A DNA stretch of 64,000 nucleotides, taken from assembly GCF_017115025.1 (NCBI RefSeq), contig NZ_JABXKM010000081.1, positions 1 through 64,000 on the forward strand, written 5' to 3'. Numbering within the stretch: the stretch's first letter is position 1; every line of letters begins with the position of its first letter. This document shows positions 9,288 to 20,300 of the stretch, one piece after another. The translations under genes were made by a program, and so were the position numbers. The DNA is from Nostoc sp. NOS(2021). Lineage in GTDB: Bacteria > Cyanobacteriota > Cyanobacteriia > Cyanobacteriales > Nostocaceae. The notes under the pieces are model-generated. The model did not search any database. It was given only the letters and a program-made list of their open reading frames with translations, and was not told where the DNA came from.

Positions 9288-11366
9288 CTAAGCGTTCCCT
9301 TTGCCTTTAGCAATGATTGCCTCAGCCACGTTGCGAGGTACTTCTTCGTAGCGGCTAAACTCCATCGAGAAGATGCCCCGACCTTGGGTCTTCGACCGGA
9401 TATCAGTAGCGTAGCCAAACATGGTCGCCAGTGGGACTTTGGATGTCACCTTAGCGAGTCCTTGTTCAGTGCTTTGGCTTTCAATCTGCCCCCGTCGGGC
9501 AATTAGGTCGCCAATGACATTCCCGATATAGTCTTCAGGAACTTCAACCTCAACTTTCATCATAGGCTCTAAGAGGACGGGTGAAGCTTTCAGCACAGCC
9601 TCTTTCATCGCCATTGAGCCAGCGATTTTGAAAGCCATTTCCGAAGAGTCTACATCGTGATATGACCCATCAATTAGCGTCGCTTTGACGTCAATCAAGG
9701 GATATCCAGCCAGAACACCGGATTCGCAGCTTTCTTTCATTCCTTGTTCTGCTGGACTGATGTACTCTTTCGGTACTGTACCCCCGACAATTTTGGAGAC
9801 GAATTCAAAACCAGTACCGGGTTCTCCAGGCTCCAAATTGATCACAACGTGACCGTATTGACCTTTACCACCACTTTGGCGGATGAATTTGCCCTCAACT
9901 TTGTTCACAGCTTTCCGAATTGTTTCCCGGTAAGCTACTTGCGGCGCACCTACATTCGCTTCCACCTTGAATTCTCGTAACATCCGGTCTACTAGAATTT
10001 CTAGGTGTAGCTCTCCCATCCCTGCGATCACGGTTTGGTTGGTTTCCGGATCGACGTGGACACGGAAGGTGGGGTCTTCTTCTGAGAGAGATTGCAGAGC
10101 CTTGGATAATTTATCCATGTCGTTCTTGGTTTTGGGTTCAACCGCCACCGAGATTACTGGCTCAGGAATGAATAGGGATTCTAGAATTACTGGCGATCCT
10201 TCATCACAGATGGTGTCACCTGTCAAGGTGTCTTTCAGTCCCAGCGCTGCTCCCAAATCACCCGCTCGCAGTTCATCGACATCTTGTCGGTCATCTGCCT
10301 TCATCAGAACTAAGCGGGAAATCCGTTCTTTTTTATTCTTACTAGCGTTGAGGACATAGCTACCCTTTTTCAACACACCAGAATAAACGCGAACAAATGT
10401 CAGGCGACCATAAGGGTCAGCCATAATCTTGAATGCCAAAGCCGCTAGGGGTTCGTTGTCATCAGCCCGCCGCTCAACAGTATCGCCATTTGGCAGTAAG
10501 CCTTGAATTGGCGGTACTTCACTTGGCGATGGTAGGTAATCGACAACGGCATCCAGCATCAATTGCACGCCTTTGTTTTTGAATGCCGAGCCACAAAGTA
10601 CTGGTACGATTGTGCCAGCAACTGTGCCTTTACGCAGGGCAAGAGCGATTTCGTCTGCTGTTAGTTCTTCGCCCTCGAAGTACTTAGCCATCAGAGTGTC
10701 ATCAGTTTCTGCTACTGCTTCGACTAGCTTGACGCGGTATTCATCTACCTGCGCTTGCAATTCGGCGGGGATATCAGTTTCCTGGATATCGGTTCCTTGG
10801 TCGTTTGCGTAAATATACGCACGCAGTCGTACCAGGTCGATGATCCCTTGGAATTCGGTTTCACTACCAATTGGTAGTTGAATAGCGATCGCATTCGCCC
10901 GCAGGCGATCGCGCATTTGCTCGTGAACTTTATAGAAGTTCGCTCCAGTGCGATCCATCTTGTTGATGAAGGCGATCCGAGGAACTTTGTAGCGGTCTGC
11001 TTGTCGCCACACTGTCTCGGACTGCGGTTGCACGCCGCCTACAGAACAAAATACTGCGATTACACCATCCAACACGCGCATGGAACGCTCAACTTCAATT
11101 GTGAAGTCTACGTGACCCGGAGTATCGATAATGTTAATTTGATGATCTTTCCAACTGGTACTGATAGCAGCAGCAGTAATGGTAATTCCCCGCTCCCGCT
11201 CCTGCTCCATCCAGTCTGTGACGGCAGTTCCTTCATGAACTTCGCCAATTTTATGAATTATCCCAGAGTAAAATAATATTCTCTCTGTTGTTGTTGTTTT
11301 GCCCGCATCTATATGCGCCGCAATACCAATGTTGCGTACTTTCGCTAGCGGGATCGTGCGTGCCAC
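9288..11366 (-). CDS. fusA: Translation elongation factor G
   Basis: GTPase driving ribosomal translocation. It is 692 aa with the G-motifs AHIDAGKTT (residues 17-25), DTPGH and NKMDR, the EF-G-specific switch region [11 protein letters not shown], and the domain IV/V region with [11 protein letters not shown] and a C-terminus ending in a short basic tail. It sits between rpsG (137-base gap) and tuf (23-base gap), as expected for the str operon. Confidence 0.98.
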   Translation of the reverse strand: MARTIPLAKVRNIGIAAHIDAGKTTTTERILFYSGIIHKIGEVHEGTAVTDWMEQERERGITITAAAISTSWKDHQINIIDTPGHVDFTIEVERSMRVLDGVIAVFCSVGGVQPQSETVWRQADRYKVPRIAFINKMDRTGANFYKVHEQMRDRLRANAIAIQLPIGSETEFQGIIDLVRLRAYIYANDQGTDIQETDIPAELQAQVDEYRVKLVEAVAETDDTLMAKYFEGEELTADEIALALRKGTVAGTIVPVLCGSAFKNKGVQLMLDAVVDYLPSPSEVPPIQGLLPNGDTVERRADDNEPLAALAFKIMADPYGRLTFVRVYSGVLKKGSYVLNASKNKKERISRLVLMKADDRQDVDELRAGDLGAALGLKDTLTGDTICDEGSPVILESLFIPEPVISVAVEPKTKNDMDKLSKALQSLSEEDPTFRVHVDPETNQTVIAGMGELHLEILVDRMLREFKVEANVGAPQVAYRETIRKAVNKVEGKFIRQSGGKGQYGHVVINLEPGEPGTGFEFVSKIVGGTVPKEYISPAEQGMKESCESGVLAGYPLIDVKATLIDGSYHDVDSSEMAFKIAGSMAMKEAVLKASPVLLEPMMKVEVEVPEDYIGNVIGDLIARRGQIESQSTEQGLAKVTSKVPLATMFGYATDIRSKTQGRGIFSMEFSRYEEVPRNVAEAIIAKGKGNA

Positions 11367-11503
11367 AGCTACCTCCTATAGTTTTTGCCCCATGATATCT
11401 TGTATATTACTCTTTGTTAAGATTCTATACTTTTACGGAAAACCGTCTTTTTTTGTAAATCTACGATATACCGCTTTGGGAGGGCGATATATCGTTTTTT
11501 TAC

Positions 11504-11974
11504 TTAGTAACGATAGTGTGCAAATGCTTTGTTAGCTTCCGCCATCCGGTGCGTTTCTTCCCGTTTGCGAATGGCATTTCCAGTTTCGTTAGCAGCATCC
11601 ATTAACTCATTTGCCAGTTTGCTTGCCATTGTCCGGCCTGGTCTAGACCGAGAATATTGCACTAACCAACGCAGTGCTAGGGTAGTGCCCCGTTCTGAAC
11701 GCACTTCCATTGGTACTTGGTAGGTTGCTCCACCAACTCGCCGAGCTTTTACTTCTACTAAAGGCGTGGCATTTCGCACTGCTCTTTCAAAGGTTTCTAA
11801 GGCAGCGCTACCAGTGCGTTCCTCAATAGTTTTCAATGCATCATAAACAATCCGGGCGGCAAGCGATTTCTTGCCATGACGCATGATCCGCCTGATAATC
11901 ATGCTCACAAGGCGACTGTTATATACGGAGTCAGACGGAACTGGGCGCCTTTGAATAACACCACGACGAGACAT
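11504..11974 (-). CDS. rpsG: 30S ribosomal protein S7
   Basis: Primary 16S rRNA-binding protein of the 30S head, 156 aa. The opening [23 protein letters not shown] and the conserved [11 protein letters not shown] and [14 protein letters not shown] segments are typical. It is separated from rpsL by 604 bases of repeat-rich DNA, more than usual for these two genes. Confidence 0.97.
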   Translation of the reverse strand: MSRRGVIQRRPVPSDSVYNSRLVSMIIRRIMRHGKKSLAARIVYDALKTIEERTGSAALETFERAVRNATPLVEVKARRVGGATYQVPMEVRSERGTTLALRWLVQYSRSRPGRTMASKLANELMDAANETGNAIRKREETHRMAEANKAFAHYRY

Positions 11975-12578
11975 ACTTCACCTTTAATTCGGAATTGGCA
12001 ACGAAATTATATGCTATCAGACACCGGAAACTAAAAGCGGTGTAACCTAACCCTCAGACTTCCTCAATTTTTTTCGACCGTTGCAGCGAGGCTGACTTAT
12101 TGACTGCCAATTTTAGATTTTAGATTTTGGATTTTGGATTAAAAGTTTTCTGTATATGTTCCCGCCACAAGGGGCGGAAAAAATCAAAAATCTGTAAGCC
12201 TTATCCCCTTGTGGGTTCGACCAATCCAAAAGACGCTCGTTCGCGCTTGGCGTCTCCCCTTGGGAGAAAACTCGCTAACGCTACGCTATCGTAAATCGCA
12301 AATCTAAAATTGTTTGACTTGCTACCTGCAACTAAATACTCAAGGCGACAAGATTATAAACCTTAATGTCCAGATGAAAACTATGCTGTGGGTTACAGCG
12401 TTCTCCTCAGAACTTCTACACTTGCTCGCTTAGTGTAGGTATAGCTTGCTTGATTTTTTGAAACAGACTTTAGCAGCCTTCATAACTTCTGTTAGAACAC
12501 AGGCGGTGATCGTTTTTTGTCTTTGGGCGCTTCTAAGGTAGACGATTAATCGTGTTGGATGCGATTAATCGCCTAATC
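11975..12578. repeat. Repeat-rich spacer between rpsL and rpsG
   Basis: No gene is supported here. The spacer holds an A/T-rich repeat of the ATTTTAGATTTTGGATT type with its partial complement (about 12110-12202 and 12290-12312), enclosing a small GC-rich palindrome (TTCCCGCCACAAGGGGCGG, 12160-12178). A small dispersed repeat (about 12231-12298) has the words CGCGCTTGGCGTCTCCCC and CTCGCTAACGCTACGC. The same A/T repeat with a similar GC-rich centre occurs between psaJ and psaL (36475-36575). Confidence 0.7.
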
Positions 12579-12962
12579 CTATTTTTTCGCTTCTTTGGGC
12601 CGCTTGGTTCCATACTTGGAGCGGCCTTGCTTGCGGTCTTTGACTCCGGCTGTATCTAAGGTGCCACGGATAATGTGGTATCTCACGCCTGGTAGATCCT
12701 TAACCCGACCGCCACGAATCATCACAACTGAGTGTTCTTGTAAGTTGTGACCAATGCCTGGAATGTAAGCTGTGACTTCAAATCCAGAGGTAAGTCTTAC
12801 TCTTGCTACTTTGCGTAGAGCTGAGTTAGGCTTTTTTGGTGTGGTCGTGTATACTCTGGTACAAACTCCCCGACGTTGGGGACATTGCTTCAGAGCCGGG
12901 GACTTGGTTTTCTGACGCGCTTGTTCGCGCTCATTACGTATTAGCTGCTGTATTGTTGGCAT
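12579..12962 (-). CDS. rpsL: 30S ribosomal protein S12
   Basis: Decoding-centre protein of 127 aa, first gene of the str operon. It carries [10 protein letters not shown] (K43, K44) and [12 protein letters not shown], both with the unmutated residues found in streptomycin-sensitive proteins. The N-terminus [14 protein letters not shown] is standard. Confidence 0.97.
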   Translation of the reverse strand: MPTIQQLIRNEREQARQKTKSPALKQCPQRRGVCTRVYTTTPKKPNSALRKVARVRLTSGFEVTAYIPGIGHNLQEHSVVMIRGGRVKDLPGVRYHIIRGTLDTAGVKDRKQGRSKYGTKRPKEAKK

Positions 12963-13070
12963 GAGTTACAGCGCGTAAAGCTGCTTATGGTCTAAGTTTT
13001 AACAAATCCTGATTATATCGTTTTTTACTGTTTTATGTCAATTGTTATTTATCATTTGTTTGACCAATGA

Positions 13071-13397
13071 CTAATGACTCAAGGAGAAGGAATTGCCACA
13101 GCCACAGGTAGTGATCGCCTGGGGGTTGTGGAAGCGAAAACCACCACCCATTAAGTCTTCTGAATAATCAACCCTCAAACCGTTGAGGTAATTTAAGCTT
13201 GCGGCATCTATGACTACTTGAATCTCATCCAAGTCGAAAACCTGGTCGCCAACTTTTATTGCTTTATCGAAGGACATATCATAAAAAAACCCGGAACAAC
13301 CACCTGGTTTTACTGCCAATCTAAACAAGACATTTCGTTGCTGCTTGGACTTTATTCGCCTAATCTCACTCGCGGCTGCTTGACTCAGATGAATCAT
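13071..13397 (-). CDS. IscA/HesB-family iron-sulfur assembly protein
   Basis: A-type Fe-S carrier or scaffold protein. From the ATG at 13397 it is 108 aa, with the three conserved cysteines C34 (PGGCSG), C98 and C100 (TCGCGNSF) and the N-terminal IHLSQAAASEI. A TTG 18 bases further upstream would add six residues without homology, so I use the ATG. It lies upstream of rpsL on the same strand with a 108-base gap. Which client proteins it serves cannot be told from sequence. Confidence 0.92.
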   Translation of the reverse strand: MIHLSQAAASEIRRIKSKQQRNVLFRLAVKPGGCSGFFYDMSFDKAIKVGDQVFDLDEIQVVIDAASLNYLNGLRVDYSEDLMGGGFRFHNPQAITTCGCGNSFSLSH

Positions 13398-13656
13398 GGA
13401 ACTCGTTTTTTGCAATTGAATACCCCATCTTCATTTTACAGATGGCTTGACCCTTGCTATCTCCCTGTACCAAATCACCGAATCCATGAGCGCGATCGCT
13501 ATTACTACATTTATAGCACTAATATGCTTCAGTCCCCACCTTAACTAGGTAGGGACTTCTGGGGTGCAGTGTTTAGCAAAGACGGTTTGCACAAAACAAA
13601 AATGTATTCAGTTTTGGGATTAAAGCCTTTAGAGCTTTAATAGCGTTCTTTTAGTT

Positions 13657-14076
13657 TTAATCCTTGGTACGCGCATAGTCATCTTGGTAGCGAATAATAT
13701 CATCTTCTCCCAAGTATTCGCCATTTTGCACTTCAATCAACACCAAGGGGATCACGCCAGGATTCTCTAAACGATGAGATGTACATTGGGGTACATAGGT
13801 TGATTCATTATTGCTCAGTAGTACTTCTTGCTCACCACAAGTTACCCTAGCTGTACCAGAGACGACGATCCAATGTTCACTGCGGTGATGGTGCATTTGT
13901 AGACTGAGGCGGTGTCCAGGCTTAACTTCGATGCGCTTGATTTTGTATCCGCGCCCTTCTTCCAAAACTGTAAAAGCACCCCAAGGACGTAACTCAGTTG
14001 CAGCAACGCCTCTGGAAGTGATGGCTGGAGGTAGGTGTAGAGTCTCAGTCTGTGTAGTTTCTTGATATCGAGCCAT
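13657..14076 (-). CDS. Cupin protein, mannose-6-phosphate isomerase type II-like
   Basis: A single-domain cupin of 139 aa resembling the C-terminal domain of bifunctional mannose-1-phosphate guanylyltransferase/mannose-6-phosphate isomerase. The opening RPWGAFTVLEEGRGYKIKR and the metal-binding HHHRSEHW and SHRLENPG motifs support this. I choose the ATG at 14076 because GAGG lies 5 bases upstream; an in-frame ATG at 14097 has no such site. It may interconvert mannose-6-P and fructose-6-P, or be a related sugar isomerase. It is monocistronic, with repeats upstream. Confidence 0.85.
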   Translation of the reverse strand: MARYQETTQTETLHLPPAITSRGVAATELRPWGAFTVLEEGRGYKIKRIEVKPGHRLSLQMHHHRSEHWIVVSGTARVTCGEQEVLLSNNESTYVPQCTSHRLENPGVIPLVLIEVQNGEYLGEDDIIRYQDDYARTKD

Positions 14077-14510
14077 AGTTACCTCATTTGGAGACATAAC
14101 AAACCGTTGGTACTCTTAACTATTGATCAAAAATCTGGCGCTATCTTGCAACGTTAAAAATCAGCAATTTTGTCGCACCTTGATAAACATAGCAAAATCA
14201 GACGTTACGGTGTAAATCATCACTACTAAAACTATGATGTCTACATCAAGTCTTCATCCAGCAAAATGGCAGCTTGTTCTAAACTTTAAGAAAAGATGGG
14301 GCATTGGGCATTGGGCATTGGGCATGGGGCATTGGGCACTTGTACTGAGCCTTGTCGTTGGCGCAGCCTCTCGTAGAGAAGTATTGGCATTGGCAATTAA
14401 GAGACTTCCCTATTCGCTAATTATTTTTGAATTTTGTTAGCGCAGCGTAAAGCCTTCGGCATAGCTTCGCTTAGAGCGAGTCTGCGAGCGTCATTTTGAA
14501 TTTTGAATTG
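14077..14510. repeat. Repeat-filled spacer (heptamer array and dispersed repeat)
   Basis: An array of GGGCATT heptamers runs from 14299 to 14340. Two small dispersed repeats follow: 14344-14382 (GTTGGCGCAGCCTCTCG) and 14437-14493 (TAGCGCAGCGTAAAGCC and AGAGCGAGTCTGCGAGCGTC). I see no convincing gene. A plus-strand frame at 14234-14440 is made of the repeats. Confidence 0.75.
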
Positions 14511-16568
14511 TTATCGTGGTTGCAGGAAAATACCAATTCCGTTATGAACACGAGCCGCAGTACTGGGCGATCGATTGAGTAATTGCCCTCCTAAATAAAG
14601 GCTGGTAGAACTACCACCGTCCAAATTTAGGGCATCCACGCAGCCCATCAGTTGCATCAATTGGGCATGTTCTGCCAAAGTAGGGCCATAACCGCCAGCA
14701 CGATTATGTATGGCAGTAATCATCAGTGTGCCTGTTGCCGTTGTGCAAATACCGCTACGAATAGCCTTTTCTGCAATAAAGGCATTGCTGAATTTTTCGC
14801 CTTTGGCATCAAGGACAATTTGACGGTTTTGGACTAATAGCGGCCCGGCGCCGATAATGTAGGGATAACGACTAAAATCAGCCGGAGCAGTGGCGCTAGA
14901 AATGCTTACTGCGCTTCCAATAGGTAGCTGTGAGGCAGCACTAGCAGCGTTGGCGCGTAAGGTTAGCAGGTAGCCATCCTGGGGAATGGGAACCGCCCCT
15001 CCACCAACTTTGCCCCCTGGTAACTGTTCAGTAATTTGGTCTTTCTGTACCACGAGGATGATTTCGTTGTCTGACAGGGGCGTGTAAGTTGATCCCCAAG
15101 CTGGGGTGTAACGAGCAATGCCGCTTTGGACGTAACCACTGTTGAGGAACAGAATTGGTAGGCGCTGGTTATTTGCTGTGGTTAAAGTTTCTTCTAAGGT
15201 GAGACGACCGAAGTAAAATTGGCCAGAATCATTCCAAGCGATCGCACCCCGGTTGAGAATGGGGCCTGATAACCACTGACTATCCCGACGAATCGCACCC
15301 AATGGCAATCTGTTATTGCGGTTAAAATAACCACCGTTAATTCCAGCTACTGCTAAGTAACGTTGTGCTGTTTGAATTAAGGGAGCAGTACCCGCAAGCC
15401 CATCAAGACTAGCCCACATGGGTTTCAACGTTAGCCCAAATTTGCGGGGATTAACTTCTAACCAAACCACCGGAAAGCGGTCTGTGCCTAAGTTGACATA
15501 ATGCTGTCGCCAGCGCAATCCTGGGGCCCAAGTAATATCCCGTTCTTCTAAAGGATCAGGTCGAATATCGATAATCAGGCGATTGGGGTTAGCGACAGTA
15601 CTAACTTGAGGCGATAGACCAAAGGGAACGCTCAGACTAATAATCGTTTGGTTTTTCACCACCTCCACTTGTTGAATCAGTGGTTCCGGGGCTGGGGGTG
15701 CTGATATTGGTTGTGTTGGTGTAGCTGGTGATAATTGTTTGAGCAGGTTTTGCAGCAATGTTGGTGGTGTTGGTGGTGCTGCTGGTGGTTGGGGGGTATA
15801 GCGTTCTATCAAAACAGGATCGGCTATTCCATCCAGGGTAATTGTCCACTCTCGATTTGGCGGTACAGTGGATTTGGGAGTTAGCGTGTCTGGATCAAAG
15901 GATGGAGTTTGGGGTTTTGCGATCGCTAACCCTTCTATAACTTGCCAGGGAGTTGGACGATCTAAATTGACAAGAATCCGCGCCTGTTGTAAAGGAGTAA
16001 CACTCGCATCTGAAGATTGCTGGCTCTGAATAATATTTGTGACTTGCGCTTTTGGGGTAGCAATCACCAAGGTGTTACCATTGGTTTGGATTTGCCATCC
16101 AGCTGTTTGAGCAAAATTAGTAATGTCCAAATAGCGATATGCTCCTAGTAGCCTGGTAGCTAAAACCAGTGGCGTTGTCACCGATGAAAACCACTGTATT
16201 GGTTGCCTCGCCCAGTTGCTACTGTTTAAGAAATTTACTCCAATTAATTGCCTGAATACCCCGTCACTGAGATGAGTTGTTACCTGACCAGCTTTTCCAG
16301 GTCGCTGCAACCAAGTTCCTGGTAAGGTACGTCCATTCAGGGAAATTTGATTACCAGAAGATGCCACACTTGTTAAAGGAGATGTAGCTGACTGTGAGGT
16401 TAACCTGGATATTAATTTGATGGTTTTCGGGGACTCCTGGGCGTTGGTAGCACAGATAGTAGTTAAGCACAGTGCTGTTAAAAGTATTGGTGACACAGTA
16501 GCCCGAAAAAACCTGCGATCGCCCTTGGCGGAGCGATCGCCAATCAGGAATTGGCAACAATTCGGCAT
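14511..16568 (-). CDS. Secreted phosphodiester glycosidase (NAGPA/DUF2233) family protein
   Basis: The protein has an N-terminal hydrophobic segment (TVSPILLTALCLTTICATNA) that looks like a signal peptide. Next come a beta-rich region (about 40-230) and a Pro-rich linker (about 255-300). A beta-rich domain with LIIDIRPDP, resembling AMIN-type domains, follows. The C-terminal domain from about residue 400 has GGYFNRNNRLPLGA and NLDGGSSTSLYLGG, hallmarks of the NAGPA/DUF2233 fold. NAGPA enzymes uncover mannose-6-phosphate in animals; bacterial members are thought to act on cell-wall or exopolysaccharide phosphodiesters. I start at the second Met (16568); the track-like upstream Met at 16577 is also possible. 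It is divergent from glutamate synthase. Confidence 0.85.
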   Translation of the reverse strand: MPNCCQFLIGDRSAKGDRRFFRATVSPILLTALCLTTICATNAQESPKTIKLISRLTSQSATSPLTSVASSGNQISLNGRTLPGTWLQRPGKAGQVTTHLSDGVFRQLIGVNFLNSSNWARQPIQWFSSVTTPLVLATRLLGAYRYLDITNFAQTAGWQIQTNGNTLVIATPKAQVTNIIQSQQSSDASVTPLQQARILVNLDRPTPWQVIEGLAIAKPQTPSFDPDTLTPKSTVPPNREWTITLDGIADPVLIERYTPQPPAAPPTPPTLLQNLLKQLSPATPTQPISAPPAPEPLIQQVEVVKNQTIISLSVPFGLSPQVSTVANPNRLIIDIRPDPLEERDITWAPGLRWRQHYVNLGTDRFPVVWLEVNPRKFGLTLKPMWASLDGLAGTAPLIQTAQRYLAVAGINGGYFNRNNRLPLGAIRRDSQWLSGPILNRGAIAWNDSGQFYFGRLTLEETLTTANNQRLPILFLNSGYVQSGIARYTPAWGSTYTPLSDNEIILVVQKDQITEQLPGGKVGGGAVPIPQDGYLLTLRANAASAASQLPIGSAVSISSATAPADFSRYPYIIGAGPLLVQNRQIVLDAKGEKFSNAFIAEKAIRSGICTTATGTLMITAIHNRAGGYGPTLAEHAQLMQLMGCVDALNLDGGSSTSLYLGGQLLNRSPSTAARVHNGIGIFLQPR

Positions 16569-16577
16569 TTTTACCAT

Positions 16578-17354
16578 AATTTACTAGGTACTTTTGAAAA
16601 GTATCACCCAAGGTATAAACTAACTAATTATTTGGAAATATAAAAAAAACATGACTTTCTCTTTGAAAAAATATGGTAATATATATATTGGCTTGTTATC
16701 TCTTTTAAACATAAATAACCATTTAGGCGCTAAGTCCACTCCAACCAAGTGTTTGAACTGGCACTAATTCCAACCACACTATACACGGTAGTCTTGGTTA
16801 TCAAAATTGGATTAAGATATTCAATCCTGACTGAAGGTTGCTATTGTTGCTACTTCAGTCAGGTGTAGTTATATAGTCAAATGTGTGGCAACTGGTAAGC
16901 AGCAAAATTTTAGACAACAACAAAAATATTTGGGAATTGTCAAATGGGTATATATTGTAATACGCTGATTTTATTGCTGGATCAGGATGACTTTGGCTTT
17001 AAAACATAGTAAAGACTTCAGGTTTAATTTTGTTTCCGGTGAGCCGAAATAGGCTCTAGGAGTAGCTAGCGTGCATCTGGAAAAAGGGGATTGAGAAAAT
17101 ACTTAGCTTCACAATATAAAAAAGAAACTGTCAGGGCAAAAATGATGTCTTGGCGGAGGTAACTTGTCTAACACCGCATAAATACATAAAAATTACGCAA
17201 CTATTTTAATACGGGTGAAGTAATAAAGTAGAACCGAAGTTAAAATTTTTTTCCCTAAATTTTCGGTGCTTATATATTTCTCCATCGCTAAATGTAGAAA
17301 ATTTTTCCGATAAGTAGTGGCAAAATTGGTAACTCAATACTTCAGGAACAGGGT
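16578..17354. other. Divergent intergenic region upstream of glutamate synthase
   Basis: 777 AT-rich bases between divergent genes hold both promoters. GTATATATTGTAATAC (about 16949-16964) is palindrome-like. I see no NtcA site (GTA-N8-TAC); the nearest is GTAACTTGTCTAAC at about 17159, which lacks the second half-site. The glutamate synthase ATG has AGGAACAGGGT just upstream. Confidence 0.5.
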
Positions 17355-20300
17355 ATGAATAATAAACCGATGAATCAAGACCAGAATATCACAGCCAAGA
17401 TCAACTCAAGAGATACCTATCAGGGGCAAAAGTGGTTAGTAGAGGAACGAGATGCCTGTGGTGTCGGTTTTATTGCTCATCGCCAGAATCATACCAGCCA
17501 CGAAATTGTCGAAAAAGCCTTAGCTGCTTTAACCTGCTTAGAACACCGGGGAGGTTGTAGCGCTGATCAAGACTCTGGTGATGGTGCTGGAGTATTGACA
17601 GCTATCCCTTGGGAATTGTTCCAACAAAACTTTGCCGAAAGGGGGAAAGAATTTCCATCCACCAATAAGATAGCTGTGGGGATGATCTTTCTACCACAAG
17701 ACCAGGAAGCAGCACAAAAAGCTAGGACGATAGTTGAGCAAATAGCTGCCGAAGAAAAATTGATTGTACTGGGTTGGCGAGTAGTACCAGTGCAACCTGA
17801 TTTACTGGGGGTACAAGCAAGAGAAAATCAACCCCAGATTGAACAAGTTTTGTTAGCTTCTGTTGACAAAAGTGGCGATGAATTGGAACGACAGTTGTAT
17901 ATTACCCGCCGCCGAATTAGTAAAGTTGCAACCAACATCTCAGAAGAATTTTATATCTGCTCCTTGTCAAATCGCACAATTGTCTACAAAGGCATGGTGC
18001 GTTCCGCCGTCTTGGGCAACTTTTATCACGATTTAAAAAATCCAGCTTACAAAAGCGCCTTTGCTGTGTATCACCGCCGCTTTAGTACCAACACGATGCC
18101 CAAGTGGCCCCTAGCCCAACCGATGCGGCTTTTAGGTCACAACGGCGAAATCAATACTTTATTGGGTAACATAAACTGGATGATGGCACGAGAAGCTAGC
18201 CTGAATCATCCTGTATGGGGCGATCGCATCCAAGAACTCAAGCCATTAGTTCATATTGATAACAGCGACTCAGCTACCCTAGACAACGTACTAGAATTGT
18301 TGGTGTCTTCTGGACGCAGCCCCTTGGAAGCTTTAATGATTATGGTTCCAGAGGCTTACCAAAATCAGCCTTCTTTACGTGACTCTCCAGAAATTGTTGA
18401 TTTCTACGAATATTACAGTGGTGTGCAAGAAGCATGGGACGGGCCAGCACTTTTAGTATTCAGCGATGGTAAAAAAGTTGGTGCAACTCTAGATCGTAAT
18501 GGTTTAAGACCAGCTCGCTATGTGATCACCAAGGATGACTACATTGTTGTAGCTTCGGAAGCTGGTGTAGTGGACTTCCCAGAAGCCAATATTGTCGAGA
18601 AAGGTAGACTCGGCCCAGGGCAAATGATTGCCGTGGATTTAGTCAACCATGAAGTGCTGAAGAATTGGGAGATTAAGCAGCGCATTGCCAAACAGCACCC
18701 TTATGGAGAATGGCTGCAACAGTACCGTCAAGAACTCAAACAAATTGTCAGTAGTCAGTCGTCAAATGTTAATGGAAATGGACATCTGGCTGCTGAAAAT
18801 GGTAACGGGCATAGTACAACTGACAAAGTTGACAAGCAAACCTTGCTTCAGCGTCAAACCGCCTTTGGCTACACCACAGAAGATGTAGAAATGGTGATTC
18901 ATCCAATGGCGATCACCGGTTCAGAGCCGACTTTCTGCATGGGGGATGATATTCCTTTAGCAGTGCTGTCACAAAAGCCCCACCTGCTTTATGACTATTT
19001 CAAACAGCGCTTTGCTCAAGTGACAAACCCAGCGATCGATCCCCTGCGGGAAAAGCTAGTGATGTCTCTGAAAGTTGAACTGGGTGAGCGAGGTAACTTA
19101 TTAGAACCCAAGCCAGAATATGCGCGGAGATTAAAACTTGAGTCGCCACTGTTAACAGAGGTAGAGTTGGAGGCAATTAAGCTGTCAGGATTTGCCACAG
19201 CCGAGTTGTCAACCCTATTTGCGATCGCCACTGGCCCAGAAGGATTAAAAGCCGCAGTGCAATCTTTACAAGCACAAGCAGCTGAGTCAGTCCGAGCAGG
19301 TGCAAAGATTTTAATATTAAGTGACCAGATCCCCCCAAGCTCTCTTAATAATGGGGGAATCAGCACAGAATACACCTACATTCCTCCCCTGTTAGCAGTG
19401 GGTGCCGTACATCATCACCTCATTCGTGAAGGGTTGCGAATGAAAACATCCCTGATTGTCAATACTGCTCAATGCTGGAGTACCCATCACTTTGCTTGTC
19501 TCATTGGCTACGGTGCTGGCGCAGTTTGCCCGTATATGGCTTTAGATACGGTGCGTGATTGGTGCATTGATCCCAAAACCCAAAAGTTAATGGCTGTGGA
19601 GAAAATTCCAGCCCTGACTGTAGAACAAGCTTTAGAAAACTATCGCAAAGCAGTAGAGTCAGGTTTGCTAAAAATTCTCTCCAAGATGGGAATCTCTCTG
19701 CTCTCCAGCTATCAAGCAGCCCAAATCTTTGAAGCTATTGGCATCGGTGGGGATTTAATAGAACTGGGATTTCGTGGTACGACTTCCCGTATCGGTGGTT
19801 TGAGTGTTAGCGAACTCGCTGATGAAGTGCTTTCCTTCCATAGCAAGGCTTTCCCAGAACTGACGACCAATAAGTTACAAAACCTGGGCTTTGTCCAATA
19901 CCGTCCTGGCGGCGAGTACCACATGAATAGCCCCGAACTGGTCAAGGCGCTCCATAAGGCTCTAGATGGCAAAAACTACGACCACTACGAAGTTTATAAA
20001 AAGCACCTCCAAGGTAGACCAGTAACAGCCTTGCGTGACTTGCTGGACTTCCAAGGCGATCGCTCCCCAATTGCTCTAGAAGAAGTAGAGTCGGTAACTG
20101 AAATTGTTAAGCGCTTTTGCACCGGCGGCATGTCTTTAGGCGCTTTGTCAAGAGAAGCCCATGAAACTTTAGCGATCGCTATGAACCGCATTGGCGGTAA
20201 GTCAAATTCTGGAGAAGGCGGCGAAGACCCAGTGCGCTATGTAGTCCTAGATGATGTAGACGAGTTTGGTCACTCGCCAACCCTACCTCATTTAAAAGGA

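Noticed and set aside
14234-14440. 68-codon plus-strand frame
   Set aside because: It is made mostly of GGGCATT heptamers and a dispersed repeat.
17150-17200. NtcA-binding site upstream of glutamate synthase
   Set aside because: GTAACTTGTCTAAC lacks the TAC half-site, and no TAN3T box lies at the expected distance.
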